NCBI RefSeq assembly: GCF_023051165.1
Contig: NZ_JALKIG010000003.1
Span: 52,133-116,132, forward strand
Reading direction: 5' to 3'
Length of the DNA: 64,000 bases
DNA from: Veillonella sp. KGMB01456
GTDB lineage: Bacteria; Bacillota; Negativicutes; Veillonellales; Veillonellaceae
The notes beneath the pieces are model-generated. The model saw only the letters and a program-made list of their open reading frames with translations. It was not told where the DNA came from and searched no databases. Positions 54,287 to 62,876 of the stretch are shown in pieces (the first letter of the stretch is position 1; every line of letters starts with the position of its first letter). Position numbers and translations under genes: made by a program.

Positions 54287-54748
54287 CTATAAGACTAAAT
54301 TAACCTGGCCGGTTTCTATGGCTAACTTAAGAGCATACATTGCTTCTGGATAGGCTGGATATTCCGGCCCCAGCACCACTTTTTTAGGATTCTTATAAAT
54401 TGTTTTACTGACTACTTTACCATTTCTGCCATTAATCAAATATATCTGCTCTGTAGCTAATATAATTTTTTTAGTATTTAAGTCATAGTAATAATGGCAC
54501 AGTAGTTCAGATACTGCATAACTGCGATGTGATGTCGAGATAACATATAGCTTCATTTTAATTTCTGGTGTTTCTGTTAATCCGTTTATTACTTCTATAT
54601 TGTTATCGGCGTAGGTTGTCATGATCTCATCTTTTTCAATTACTGTATAATTCCCTATAGTGAGGTCATTTAAAGTAACAGCATGAGTTGTAGAAACAGG
54701 AAAGAACAACAAACCAATTAACATAACCCCTAAAATAAACTTTTTCAC
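54287..54748 (-). CDS. Secreted protein, function unknown
   Basis: The 153-residue product starts with a clear signal peptide (KKF, a hydrophobic core LGVMLIGLLFFPV, cleavage near THA-V). The mature 130 residues are rich in beta-forming Thr/Val/Ile/Tyr, with no Cys motif beyond one residue. I recognise no family. The GTG at 54748 has AAGGAATG at suitable spacing; the upstream ATG choices add a non-signal N-terminus. It and the next minus-strand gene lie in the same direction opposite to their surroundings, between a tRNA and trmK. Secretion is well supported; a function is not. Confidence 0.75.
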   Translation of the reverse strand: MKKFILGVMLIGLLFFPVSTTHAVTLNDLTIGNYTVIEKDEIMTTYADNNIEVINGLTETPEIKMKLYVISTSHRSYAVSELLCHYYYDLNTKKIILATEQIYLINGRNGKVVSKTIYKNPKKVVLGPEYPAYPEAMYALKLAIETGQVNLVL

Positions 54749-54973
54749 AATATCATTCCTTAACTTCAATGGCACATAATAAAAAATATATAATCGCATC
54801 AATTCTCTCCAGTGTTCTCTCTGTTACAGCAAAAACTTCCTGTTTAAATAAAGGCAGAATAAGATCCTTCATTATCGCACAACTTTGTATTATTACGGGT
54901 CGCTTTTACGGCAGCTCCTGAAAAATGACGCGTATTGGATTCGGTACCGACAATGATGATTAGTAGATTTATC

Positions 54974-55630
54974 TTACGAGTTCAACCGATTAATATACTC
55001 AATCTTTTCCGGTGTAAACACAATCCTTGTCACGCCGTTAGCGTAATAAGAGATTTCATACGGCTGATAGAGCATAGCGATTTTGCCCTCGCCGAGCAAA
55101 ACATAGTTATTGTTACGAATCGGATTTTTTTTATCGAGAATTTGGAATTCATTGTACTGCAATTGATGTTCGCGAGAGCTGAAAACCGGCAGCATACCTT
55201 CCATAACTAATTTATACAATTGCTCATCGTCTTTGAGATGGACATAGTTGGTGGCCGGGATGAGATTTCCTGTATGCTTGTCAAAAACGAGACCTTGCGA
55301 TGTGTAGTAGCCGTGCGCACTTTGACCGTTATACCAACCGCTTGTGATGATAAGCGATATATAATCATCATCTTCATAGGTGGTTTCGTAGTTTAAATTA
55401 ACCGTGTACATTTTTTCTTTGTAATAGAGGTCGCGCATTTTATCCACATAAATGGCAATTTCAGTGTTAACTTTAGTTTGCGCTGCTTCATTGTACAGAT
55501 AAACCAGCGGGTAGGTGAGGTTCATATTCACATCTGTTTGGTGCATTAGAACAGTATAGGCGTCGCTTGTAAATTGGGGACAACTAAGACAGGCCAGAAG
55601 ACCGGATGAAATAAGAATTTTTTTCCACAT
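54974..55630 (-). CDS. Secreted or lipid-anchored protein with DUF3298-like domain
   Basis: The 218-residue product has an N-terminal signal (WKKILISSGLLACLSC). The LLAC stretch could be a lipobox, but its -2 residue is atypical and ordinary cleavage before DAYT is also possible. The mature part has the DUF3298/RsiV-type pattern: SGWYNGQSAHGYYTSQGLVF, then a GNLIPA turn and a late block YQPYEISYYANGVTRIVF. Such domains occur in anti-sigma factor RsiV and in PdaC. The ATG at 55630 has GGAGG 7 bases upstream. The role here is unknown. Confidence 0.75.
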   Translation of the reverse strand: MWKKILISSGLLACLSCPQFTSDAYTVLMHQTDVNMNLTYPLVYLYNEAAQTKVNTEIAIYVDKMRDLYYKEKMYTVNLNYETTYEDDDYISLIITSGWYNGQSAHGYYTSQGLVFDKHTGNLIPATNYVHLKDDEQLYKLVMEGMLPVFSSREHQLQYNEFQILDKKNPIRNNNYVLLGEGKIAMLYQPYEISYYANGVTRIVFTPEKIEYINRLNS

Positions 55631-55863
55631 ACCATACCTCCGTTTACAATTAATATATTTAACACTAAACAGCTTACTTGTTGCTTCTTTCGACAGTGAC
55701 ATGAAAAACTCCTGCTATATCAAGTATTCAACTTATAAAAAGGATGTTTTATGATACAATAATAATAGAAATAAATATAATTACTAAGCACGGAGTTTGT
55801 TTATATTATTATATAGAAAGCATATTACAATAGATTTATAGAAAGATTGCGAGGAATGTGAGT

Positions 55864-56610
55864 GTGACAATGAAAAAGATGACCGATAGGTTAGAAGCGG
55901 TGTTTACCTTGATTCCCAAGGCTGAAGTCATTGCCGATATCGGTACCGATCACGGTTATTTGGCGGTAGAATTGGTGCGACGCGGACGTGCTGACAAAGC
56001 GATTGCCGGTGATGTAAATAAAGGCCCCTTAGCATCGGCCAAAGCCTATGTGGCGTCAACGGACGTGGCCCAATTTATCAATTGTCGTTTGGGCAATGGT
56101 TTGCAAGTGGTAAAAAAAGGCGAATTACAGGGCGCTGTCATTTGCGGTATGGGTGGTTTTTTAATGAGAGACATTATTGAAGCAGGTCCGGAATTATTGG
56201 ACTTTTATGTACTCCAACCGCAGAATGGCCAAGCGGAACTGCGGCAGTATATGGTGCAACAGGGCTATCGCATTGTGCGCGAAGTGATTATGACGGACAT
56301 GGGTAAACATTACCAAGCATTCTTAACCCTTAAAAAAGGCCGAGAATCGGTCTATGTTACGGCTGATGGACCGGTTACACAAGCAACAATTGATGCAAAA
56401 GACCCTTATGACGCTCTGCCGGATACATCCCTATTGTGGCTGATAGGAGCGCTGGTTCAACGCGAAAAGCCGCCTTTGTGGCAAGATCACATGGCGCATT
56501 TACTTCATATTCGTGAATCGGCCTTGGCAGGTATGACGGATGCTATGGCGCATACGGAAAAATATCAAGCGTTAGCAGCTGAAGTTAAAGAGTTAAAAGA
56601 ATTAATATAA
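55864..56610 (+). CDS. trmK: tRNA (adenine(22)-N1)-methyltransferase TrmK
   Basis: TrmK methylates N1 of A22 in the D arm of certain tRNAs. The 248-residue SAM-dependent enzyme has motif I VIADIGTDHGYLAVELV, then AVICGMGGFLMRDII (the catalytic-loop region) and LQPQNGQAELRQYMVQQGY, all family hallmarks. The start is one of GTG 55858, GTG 55864 or ATG 55870; 55864 is best placed after GAGGAA. The Nif3-family gene follows, as in B. subtilis (trmK-yqfO next to dnaG-sigA), so dnaG-rpoD-trmK-nif3 synteny is kept with the tRNA and secreted pair inserted. Confidence 0.93.
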   Translation: MTMKKMTDRLEAVFTLIPKAEVIADIGTDHGYLAVELVRRGRADKAIAGDVNKGPLASAKAYVASTDVAQFINCRLGNGLQVVKKGELQGAVICGMGGFLMRDIIEAGPELLDFYVLQPQNGQAELRQYMVQQGYRIVREVIMTDMGKHYQAFLTLKKGRESVYVTADGPVTQATIDAKDPYDALPDTSLLWLIGALVQREKPPLWQDHMAHLLHIRESALAGMTDAMAHTEKYQALAAEVKELKELI

Positions 56611-56648
56611 GCTGATTTGCTAGATGAGTCCAGACAAATGGGCCAATC

Positions 56649-56684
56649 AATCGATTAATGAATCGACTAATGAATCGGCTAATG
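56649..56684 (+). repeat. 12-base tandem repeat, three copies
   Basis: AATCGATTAATG, AATCGACTAATG and AATCGGCTAATG follow each other at 56649, 56661 and 56673, in the leader of the Nif3-family gene. Confidence 0.88.
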
Positions 56685-56723
56685 AAAATGAATAACAACT
56701 TTTATAAAATAAAGGAGGCAACT

Positions 56724-57839
56724 ATGGCAACAGTGCAGGATATCGCCAAAATCGTAGAAAAATTGGCACCAAAGCATTTAAAAGAAGATTGGGATAATGT
56801 AGGCCTTTTGGTAGGCGAACGCAACATGGAAGTCAAGGGTGTTTTGACAACCCTTGACGTGACGCCTGAAGTGGTTGCCGAAGCAGAAGCGAAAGGTTGC
56901 AACCTGATTGTGAGCCATCATCCGGTTATTTTTAAGGGGATGAAACAGATTACCGATGAGTCTGCCTTGGGCCGTTTGGTTATTGAATTAATCTCCAAGA
57001 AAATCGCCGTATACAGTGCCCATACGAATTTAGACATCGCACCGGGTGGCTTGAATGACTTGGCGGCGGCACAAATCGGCTTAGGTAATGTGAAAGGACT
57101 TGAGACTGTTCACGAACAAGGTTTTTGCAAAATTATTACCTTTGTACCGGCTACTCACCGTGATGCGGTAATGCAAGCCATGGGTGATGCGGGAGCCGGT
57201 CAAATTGGCAACTACAGTCATTGTGCTTTTTATACGGAAGGCACCGGAACCTTTAAGCCGTTGGACGGAGCTAATCCATATATCGGCGAAGTAGGGGAAG
57301 CAACTACGGTGCAAGAAAATCGCCTTGAAGCTATTGTGCCGCAGATTTTGGTAAGTGCCGTTATCGAAGCACTGAAAGCCGCGCACCCTTATGAAGTGCC
57401 GGCCTATGAAGTGCATCAATTGGTGACACCGAGTGAAGAAGCGACCATCGGCCGCATCGGTGAATTAGCTGATACGTTAGACACGGAAGGCTTTATAGAA
57501 CTCATTAAAGCTTGTTTCCCACGGGGACGAGCGCGTTTTGGCGGGGCTAAAGTGGACGCTATTACTAAAGTGGCCCTTTGCACAGGCAGTGGCGCCGAAT
57601 TTATTAAAGTGGCTGCTAAAATGGGGGCACAAGCCTATGTAACGGGTGACGTGAAGTATCACGATATGCAACTTGCCAAAGAACTGGGCATCTTGGTTGC
57701 TGATGTTGGTCATTTTGGTACTGAAATTGGTGCGGCTGCTTTATTGGCTGCTCATATCGGTATCCAATTACAAGAACAAAAAATGACTGACGTGCCGGTT
57801 GTTATCAGTGATGTACATGAAGATTTTTTCTTCGCGTAA
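56724..57839 (+). CDS. Nif3-like dinuclear metal-centre hexameric protein
   Basis: The 371-residue protein has the Nif3/YqfO family blocks EDWDNVGLLVG and SHHPVIFKGMK. VYSAHTNLDIAPGGLND contributes metal ligands, and the C-terminal block YVTGDVKYHDMQLAKELGI is followed by HFGTE. A central insert of about 110 residues with a PII-like fold is typical of the longer Firmicute form. Some members act as GTP cyclohydrolase 1 type 2 homologues, but the function is unproven. The ATG at 56724 has AAAGGAGG; an earlier start would translate the tandem repeat. Confidence 0.92.
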   Translation: MATVQDIAKIVEKLAPKHLKEDWDNVGLLVGERNMEVKGVLTTLDVTPEVVAEAEAKGCNLIVSHHPVIFKGMKQITDESALGRLVIELISKKIAVYSAHTNLDIAPGGLNDLAAAQIGLGNVKGLETVHEQGFCKIITFVPATHRDAVMQAMGDAGAGQIGNYSHCAFYTEGTGTFKPLDGANPYIGEVGEATTVQENRLEAIVPQILVSAVIEALKAAHPYEVPAYEVHQLVTPSEEATIGRIGELADTLDTEGFIELIKACFPRGRARFGGAKVDAITKVALCTGSGAEFIKVAAKMGAQAYVTGDVKYHDMQLAKELGILVADVGHFGTEIGAAALLAAHIGIQLQEQKMTDVPVVISDVHEDFFFA

Positions 57840-57842
57840 ACG

Positions 57843-57872
57843 AATTAGGCTAAAATAAATTAGGCTTAAATA
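57843..57872 (+). repeat. 15-base tandem duplication after the Nif3-family gene
   Basis: AATTAGGCTAAAATA at 57843 is followed by AATTAGGCTTAAATA at 57858. A 16-base near-repeat of TTTTTTA plus RGTAA lies a little further on. The rest of the gap to 58053 shows no gene. Confidence 0.75.
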
Positions 57873-58053
57873 AATATTGATTAGATAGTTTTTTAGGTAA
57901 ATAGATTTTTTAAGTAACAAACTATGCTAATTTGATTAGAGTGGGATATCTGGCATAAACAGTGTTGAAGGTCAATCTCAATTAGATGGTTATAAGCTTA
58001 TTCGATACCTTTAGATGTGCTGTTAGTTCATACAATTATTGAGAAAAAGATAA

Positions 58054-58082
58054 TTGACCTACTTCGCTGTATCTGCTAGACT
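58054..58082 (+). promoter_or_regulatory. rnpB promoter
   Basis: TTGACC at 58054-58059 and TAGACT at 58077-58082 have a 17-base spacer. The predicted start falls near 58089, where the P1 arm of the RNA begins. Confidence 0.7.
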
Positions 58083-58088
58083 TTAAGT

Positions 58089-58436
58089 AGCAAGTATGAA
58101 AGGTGATTGCGAGCGTAAGTTCGAGGAAAGTCCGAGCTCCATAGGGCAGGATGCCGGATAACGTCCGGCGTGGGTGACCATAGGGAATAGTGCCACAGAA
58201 AAGTAAACCGCCGCTTATGCGGTAAGGGTGGAACGGTGTCGGTAAGAGCGCACCAGCAATATAGTAATATATTGGCTCGGTAAACCCCATCCGGAGCAAG
58301 GCCGAATAGGGAAGGGATAAGGGTGGCCCGCCTACCTTTCGGGTTGTGCCGCTTGAGCCTATAAGCAATTATAGGCCTAGAAAGATAATCACCGCTGTGC
58401 AAACAGAACAGAACTCGGCTTATTGATTGCTTGCTT
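58089..58436 (+). ncRNA. rnpB: RNase P RNA, bacterial class A
   Basis: The catalytic RNA of RNase P, which matures tRNA 5' ends. Universally conserved blocks are in order: GAGGAAAGTCCGAGCTCC near 58120, GCAGGATGCCGG, then GTAAACCGCC, GGTAAGGGTGGAACGGTG, AAGAGCGCACC, GGTAAACCCC and the 3' ACAGAACTCGGCTTA. AGCAAG at the 5' end pairs with CTTGCT at the 3' end as P1. The GTAAACCCCATCCGGAGCAAG-type segment (shown in part) fits class A rather than the Bacillus class B form, as in other Negativicutes. Confidence 0.95.
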
Positions 58437-58465
58437 AAAACCGCTCTTCGGGGCGGTTTTATTTT
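58437..58465 (+). terminator. Rho-independent terminator of rnpB
   Basis: A stem of AAAACCGC with GCGGTTTT (58437-58444 with 58453-58460) has a TTCG-containing loop, followed by ATTTTA. Confidence 0.9.
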
Positions 58466-58603
58466 AGTCCAAAATTGATTGGCAGATGAGTATAATTAAA
58501 ACTAGAATGTAGAAAAATATAATACATTTTTTGACTAAACATTGTCACCACATACGTATAATAAAACAATACTAAGAGGATTAGGTATTAAGGAGGGATT
58601 GTA

Positions 58604-58930
58604 ATGTCTGTTACAAAAATTGAAAGCTTAGAAGCATTGGAAAAAGTAGTAAAAGAATCATCTAAAGTGGTAGTTGCCGATTTTTGGGCCACTTGGTGCA
58701 AACCTTGTGAATTAATGAATCCCGAAATGGAAACATTAGCTGAAGACATGAAAGATGACATTGAAGTAGTTACCATTGATGTGGAAGCCCTAAAAGATGT
58801 TGCCTTGAAATATGAAATCCAAGGTATTCCTACCCTTATTTGCTTCAAAAACGGCAAAGAAAAAGATCGCATTGCAGGTTACAAAACGGCAGCTGTTGTA
58901 GAAGGCTTAATTCGTTCTATTATTAAATAA
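58604..58930 (+). CDS. trxA: Thioredoxin-fold protein with CKPC active site
   Basis: The 108-residue protein is a single thioredoxin domain: VVADFWATWCKPC with Cys32 and Cys35, then a central helix and the cis-proline loop IQGIPTLICF. The fold and length match thioredoxin A. The active site is CKPC instead of the usual CGPC; a Lys there should change redox potential or partner choice. AAGGAGG is 8 bases ahead of the ATG. It stands alone, 165 bases before the hydrogenase operon, which has no own thioredoxin-like chaperone of the HyaE type. Confidence 0.92.
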   Translation: MSVTKIESLEALEKVVKESSKVVVADFWATWCKPCELMNPEMETLAEDMKDDIEVVTIDVEALKDVALKYEIQGIPTLICFKNGKEKDRIAGYKTAAVVEGLIRSIIK

Positions 58931-59095
58931 TGTGTATTAAGTTATAGTTAAGTTTTGCCTGTAATACAGCAATTTCATGTAATATTCTATAGAAAATCTG
59001 AATACAACATGATATACTTACTATAATAATTAATATAAAAATTTAGATATTTTCCAAAGGACAGTAAAGTTATTGCAAGCGAGGGGGGTCCACCT

Positions 59096-60247
59096 GTGAA
59101 AGAGAAGACAAACAGTCTGTGGAAATTATTCCAGGAACGTAAACTCAGCCGCCGCACATTTATGAAAACATGTGTGGCTTTGACCGCCATTTTAGGCATG
59201 CCACCGACCTTTTTAAATAAAGTGGTGGAAGCGGCCGATACAAAAGAATTACCAACCGTAATTTGGTTACATGGCCATGAATGTACGGGATGTGATGAAT
59301 CCTTCATCCGTTCTACGTCACCATTCGCTTCCGATGTGGTATTAAACATGATTGCGTTGGAATACGATGATACCTTATCTGCAGCGGCAGGTGCTCCTTT
59401 TGAAGCTCACCTACATAAATTATTAAACGATAAAAAAGGGCAGTATGTATTAGCCGTTGAAGGCGGTGTACCGCTTGACGATAACGGTACATACTGTATG
59501 GTTGGCGGACGTCCGTTCGTTGACGTGCTTAAAGAATGTGCCGCCGGCGCCGCTTTTATCATTGAATACGGTTCCTGTGCCGCTTGGGGCGGTGTTCAAG
59601 CAGCGAACCCTAACCCTACCAATACTGTATCGGTTTCCGAAGTAGTATCGGGTAAGAAAATCATTAAAGTACCGGGTTGTCCACCGATTCCTGAAGTTAT
59701 GACCGGCGTTATCATGCACTATGCCTTGTTTGGTGAAATTCCGCCTCTCGATGTGGAAGGTCGTCCAAAACAATTCTATGGCAACCGCATTCACGATACA
59801 TGCTATCGTCGTCCGTTCTTTGACTCCGGACTTTTTGTTGAAAAATACGATGATGAAGGGGCTAAAGCCGGTTGGTGTCTTTATAAAATGGGTTGCCGTG
59901 GTCCGGTAACATATAACTCCTGCGGTAACTTACGTTGGTGGAATGGTTTATCCTATCCGATTCAGTCCGGTTCGGGCTGTATCGGTTGCAGTGAAAAAGG
60001 CTTCTGGGATAACGGTGTTTTCACACAACGCTTGCCGCAAGTACAAGTGGCCAATACCGTTACCACCGCTGATACCATCGGTACTATTGCCGGTCTTACC
60101 GCTTTCGGTGCCGTTGTAGCTCATGGTGGTGTAACGTTGGCTAAACATAAATATGATACAATTCAGCTGGAAAAGAAAATGATAGCTGAACAGGAAGCAA
60201 AAAAAGCAGCGTCTGAGCAGACGAATAACGAAGGAGGTAACCACTAA
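59096..60247 (+). CDS. hyaA: [NiFe] hydrogenase small subunit, Tat-exported
   Basis: The 383-residue subunit carries three Fe-S clusters and moves electrons from the active site. The Tat signal SRRTFMK is at residues 18-24, followed by a hydrophobic stretch. The mature part starts TVIWLHGHECTGCDESFIR, with proximal-cluster Cys, then EYGSCAAWGGV and PGCPP, and Cys-rich DTCYRRPFFDSG and CLYKMGCRGPVTYNSC distally. A C-terminal transmembrane helix (about 320-342) anchors it, as in group 1 uptake enzymes. GTG at 59096 follows GAGGGGGG. It heads a five-gene operon. Confidence 0.96.
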   Translation: MKEKTNSLWKLFQERKLSRRTFMKTCVALTAILGMPPTFLNKVVEAADTKELPTVIWLHGHECTGCDESFIRSTSPFASDVVLNMIALEYDDTLSAAAGAPFEAHLHKLLNDKKGQYVLAVEGGVPLDDNGTYCMVGGRPFVDVLKECAAGAAFIIEYGSCAAWGGVQAANPNPTNTVSVSEVVSGKKIIKVPGCPPIPEVMTGVIMHYALFGEIPPLDVEGRPKQFYGNRIHDTCYRRPFFDSGLFVEKYDDEGAKAGWCLYKMGCRGPVTYNSCGNLRWWNGLSYPIQSGSGCIGCSEKGFWDNGVFTQRLPQVQVANTVTTADTIGTIAGLTAFGAVVAHGGVTLAKHKYDTIQLEKKMIAEQEAKKAASEQTNNEGGNH

Positions 60248-62148
60248 TGAAACGTGTAGTAGTTGATCCGATTACTCGTATTGAAGGTCATTTGCGGGTT
60301 GAGGTGAATGTAGATGAAGCAACCGGTAAGGTAGAAGACGCGTTGTCCAGTGGTACTGCTTGGCGTGGTATTGAATTGGTAGCTAAAGGTCGCGATCCTC
60401 GTGATGTGTGGGCTTTTGTGCAGCGTATTTGCGGTGTTTGTACATCTACGCATGCCATTGCATCCTTGCGTTCCGTCGAAGATGCTTTAGGCATTCAAAT
60501 TCCTAAAAATGCGAACTATATTCGTAACATCATGCATAGTTGTTTAGATGCGCATGACCATATCGTTCACTTTTATCATTTGCATGCTCTCGACTGGGTT
60601 AGTCCAATCGAAGCGTTAAAAGCCAATCCGGCGCAAACAGCAGCCCTTCAGGAAACCGTGCTTAAAAACTACAACTTGAGCGGTTTAGAACCGGCTGAAA
60701 CACAAAGTACTTCATCGGCGTATCCGAAAGAATTCCCTAAAGGCAATGCAACTTACTATGCCGCTATTCAAGCGAAAGTTAAAAAGATCGTAGACAGCGG
60801 TCAATTGGGTATTTTTGCCGCTCAGTGGTGGGATCATCCTGATTATCAATTATTGCCGCCGGAAGTTCATTTGATGGGCGTAGCTCATTACCTCAATATT
60901 TTGGACCGTCAGCGTGATATTGTAACACCGCATGTTGTATTTGGCGGTAAAAACCCACATCCGCATTTCTGTATCGGCGGTATGCCTTGCTCCATCTCCA
61001 TGGATGACATGAATGCACCGGTTAATGCGGCGCGCCTCGCAACAGTTGATGAATCCATTTCGTTGGCTAAGGATTTGGTAAATTACTTCTATGTACCTGA
61101 CGTGTTGGCTATCGGTCAGATTTACGCCAAAGCGGGTATGGTTGATGGCGGCGGTTTATCCAAGAAACGCGCCATGGCTTACGGTGACTATCCGGATGAA
61201 CCATACAGCGGTATTTCCAACGGCGATTATTTCAAAAAAATCTTAGTCCGTGCCAACGGTGTAGTTGAAGATTTCGGCCTCGGCGTAGATAAAGCTAAAT
61301 TTATCCCAATGGATGGTCCTGATTTGATGAATCCTGACTTCTTATCAGAAGAAGTTGAACACTCTTGGTATGAATATCCAAACGGTACTAAGACAGCCCA
61401 TCCGTCTGAAGGGATTACCAAACCTAACTATACCGGTCCTAAGACAGGTACTAAGGAACATTGGGAATTCCTCGATGAAACTAAGAAATATTCGTGGATT
61501 AAATCCCCAACATTTAAAGGCAAAGCCTGCGAAGTGGGTCCATTGGCAAAATATATCGTAGTGTATACGAAAGTTAAACAAGGCATCATCAGTAACCCAT
61601 CTTGGGCAGAACAGATGATTGTAAAACAAATTGATACCGTTTCTTCCGTATTGGGCGTTCCGGCTCATGTATGGATGTGTAGTACGGTAGGCCGTACCGC
61701 TTGTCGTGCCCTCGATGCACAGGTTGCGGTTAATATGAGCCAATACATGTTCAATAAACTCGTAGCCAATATTAAAGGCGGCGACGAAGTAGTAGCCGAT
61801 ATGAGCAAATTCGATCCTAACTCTTGGCCAAAAGAAGCCAAAGGCGTTGGTGTTCTTGATGCGCCTCGTGGTGCCCTCGGTCACTGGAGCGTTATTAAAG
61901 ATGCAAAAATCGACAACTATCAGTGTATCGTACCATCCACTTGGAATGCATGTCCTAAGACAATGGCCAATGAACATGGTGCTTACGAATCTAACATGAT
62001 TGATACGCACGTTAAAATTGCGGATAAACCGCTCGAAATTTTGAAAGGGATTCACTCGTTTGACCCTTGCCTTGCTTGTGCAACCCACTTGTACAATAAG
62101 AAAGGTGAAAAAATCGTCTCTGTTAATACGGATGCTTTGTGCAAATAA
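60247..62148 (+). CDS. hyaB: [NiFe] hydrogenase large subunit
   Basis: The 633-residue subunit holds the Ni-Fe site and oxidises H2. Its L1 motif RICGVCTSTH has Cys62 and Cys65. The C-terminal L2 motif DPCLACATH has Cys608 and Cys611, so all four metal ligands are present. After His614 a 19-residue peptide remains, which the HyaD-type protease encoded downstream should remove after Ni insertion. The ATG overlaps the small-subunit stop by one base, giving 1:1 synthesis. It has no signal of its own and is exported with the small subunit. No hyp genes are in the window. Confidence 0.97.
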   Translation: MKRVVVDPITRIEGHLRVEVNVDEATGKVEDALSSGTAWRGIELVAKGRDPRDVWAFVQRICGVCTSTHAIASLRSVEDALGIQIPKNANYIRNIMHSCLDAHDHIVHFYHLHALDWVSPIEALKANPAQTAALQETVLKNYNLSGLEPAETQSTSSAYPKEFPKGNATYYAAIQAKVKKIVDSGQLGIFAAQWWDHPDYQLLPPEVHLMGVAHYLNILDRQRDIVTPHVVFGGKNPHPHFCIGGMPCSISMDDMNAPVNAARLATVDESISLAKDLVNYFYVPDVLAIGQIYAKAGMVDGGGLSKKRAMAYGDYPDEPYSGISNGDYFKKILVRANGVVEDFGLGVDKAKFIPMDGPDLMNPDFLSEEVEHSWYEYPNGTKTAHPSEGITKPNYTGPKTGTKEHWEFLDETKKYSWIKSPTFKGKACEVGPLAKYIVVYTKVKQGIISNPSWAEQMIVKQIDTVSSVLGVPAHVWMCSTVGRTACRALDAQVAVNMSQYMFNKLVANIKGGDEVVADMSKFDPNSWPKEAKGVGVLDAPRGALGHWSVIKDAKIDNYQCIVPSTWNACPKTMANEHGAYESNMIDTHVKIADKPLEILKGIHSFDPCLACATHLYNKKGEKIVSVNTDALCK

Positions 62149-62162
62149 TAGGGGGGATTCAT

Positions 62163-62876
62163 ATGTTAGAACAACCGGAAAAAAAGCCGTATCGTGTATT
62201 TAGTCTGTGGTTGCGTATTTTTCACTGGACCATGGTGCTTTGCGTTACGTTCCTGTTCTGGACCGGTCTCTATATTGGTGCTCCCGGTTTCAGCATGTTC
62301 GTAGGAAAAGAACCGGCAGAAGCTATTAACAGCTGGTTTTCCATGGAAATGATTCGACGCGTTCATTTCGGATTTGCATTTATCCTCATTTTTGCCTTTA
62401 TATTCCGCATTTATGGGGCTATTCGCTATCGCGGTGACCGTTTATTACCTAAGTTCCGTAAACGCTTATATTGGGACGGTTTAAAACAAACCACGTTACA
62501 CTATTTGATGTTGCCACGTCAGGAAGAACACCGTGTGCTTCGTAACTCCTTAGCACGTACCAGTTATTTAATTGTGTATATTATGATGTTCTTCGAAATC
62601 TGCACGGGTCTGGCTATGTATTCGCAGATTCGTCCGGAAAGCTGGCTGGCCATTGTATTTAATCCGATTAATTTACTGTTCAATGAATATCAGATCCATA
62701 TCATTCATCATTATATTGCTTGGTTCTTCTTGTTGTTCACGGTGGCCCATGTATACTTGGCTTTCCGCGAAGACGTAATGGAAGAATCCGGGGAAGTATC
62801 CAGTATGGTATCGGGGATGAAATTCTATCCGCAGGATCCGGAAGATATTGAGGATTTATATGGTAAACGAGAATAG
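62163..62876 (+). CDS. hyaC: Ni/Fe-hydrogenase b-type cytochrome subunit
   Basis: This integral cytochrome b takes electrons from the hydrogenase small subunit to the quinone pool. The 237-residue protein has four or five transmembrane helices with haem-ligand His: LRIFHWTMVLC in the first, RVHFGFAFILIF in the second, and HIIHHYIAWFFLLFTVAHVY late. All fit the HyaC/HupC family. The ATG at 62163 follows GGGGGGA. Its end overlaps the protease gene by 17 bases. Confidence 0.94.
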   Translation: MLEQPEKKPYRVFSLWLRIFHWTMVLCVTFLFWTGLYIGAPGFSMFVGKEPAEAINSWFSMEMIRRVHFGFAFILIFAFIFRIYGAIRYRGDRLLPKFRKRLYWDGLKQTTLHYLMLPRQEEHRVLRNSLARTSYLIVYIMMFFEICTGLAMYSQIRPESWLAIVFNPINLLFNEYQIHIIHHYIAWFFLLFTVAHVYLAFREDVMEESGEVSSMVSGMKFYPQDPEDIEDLYGKRE

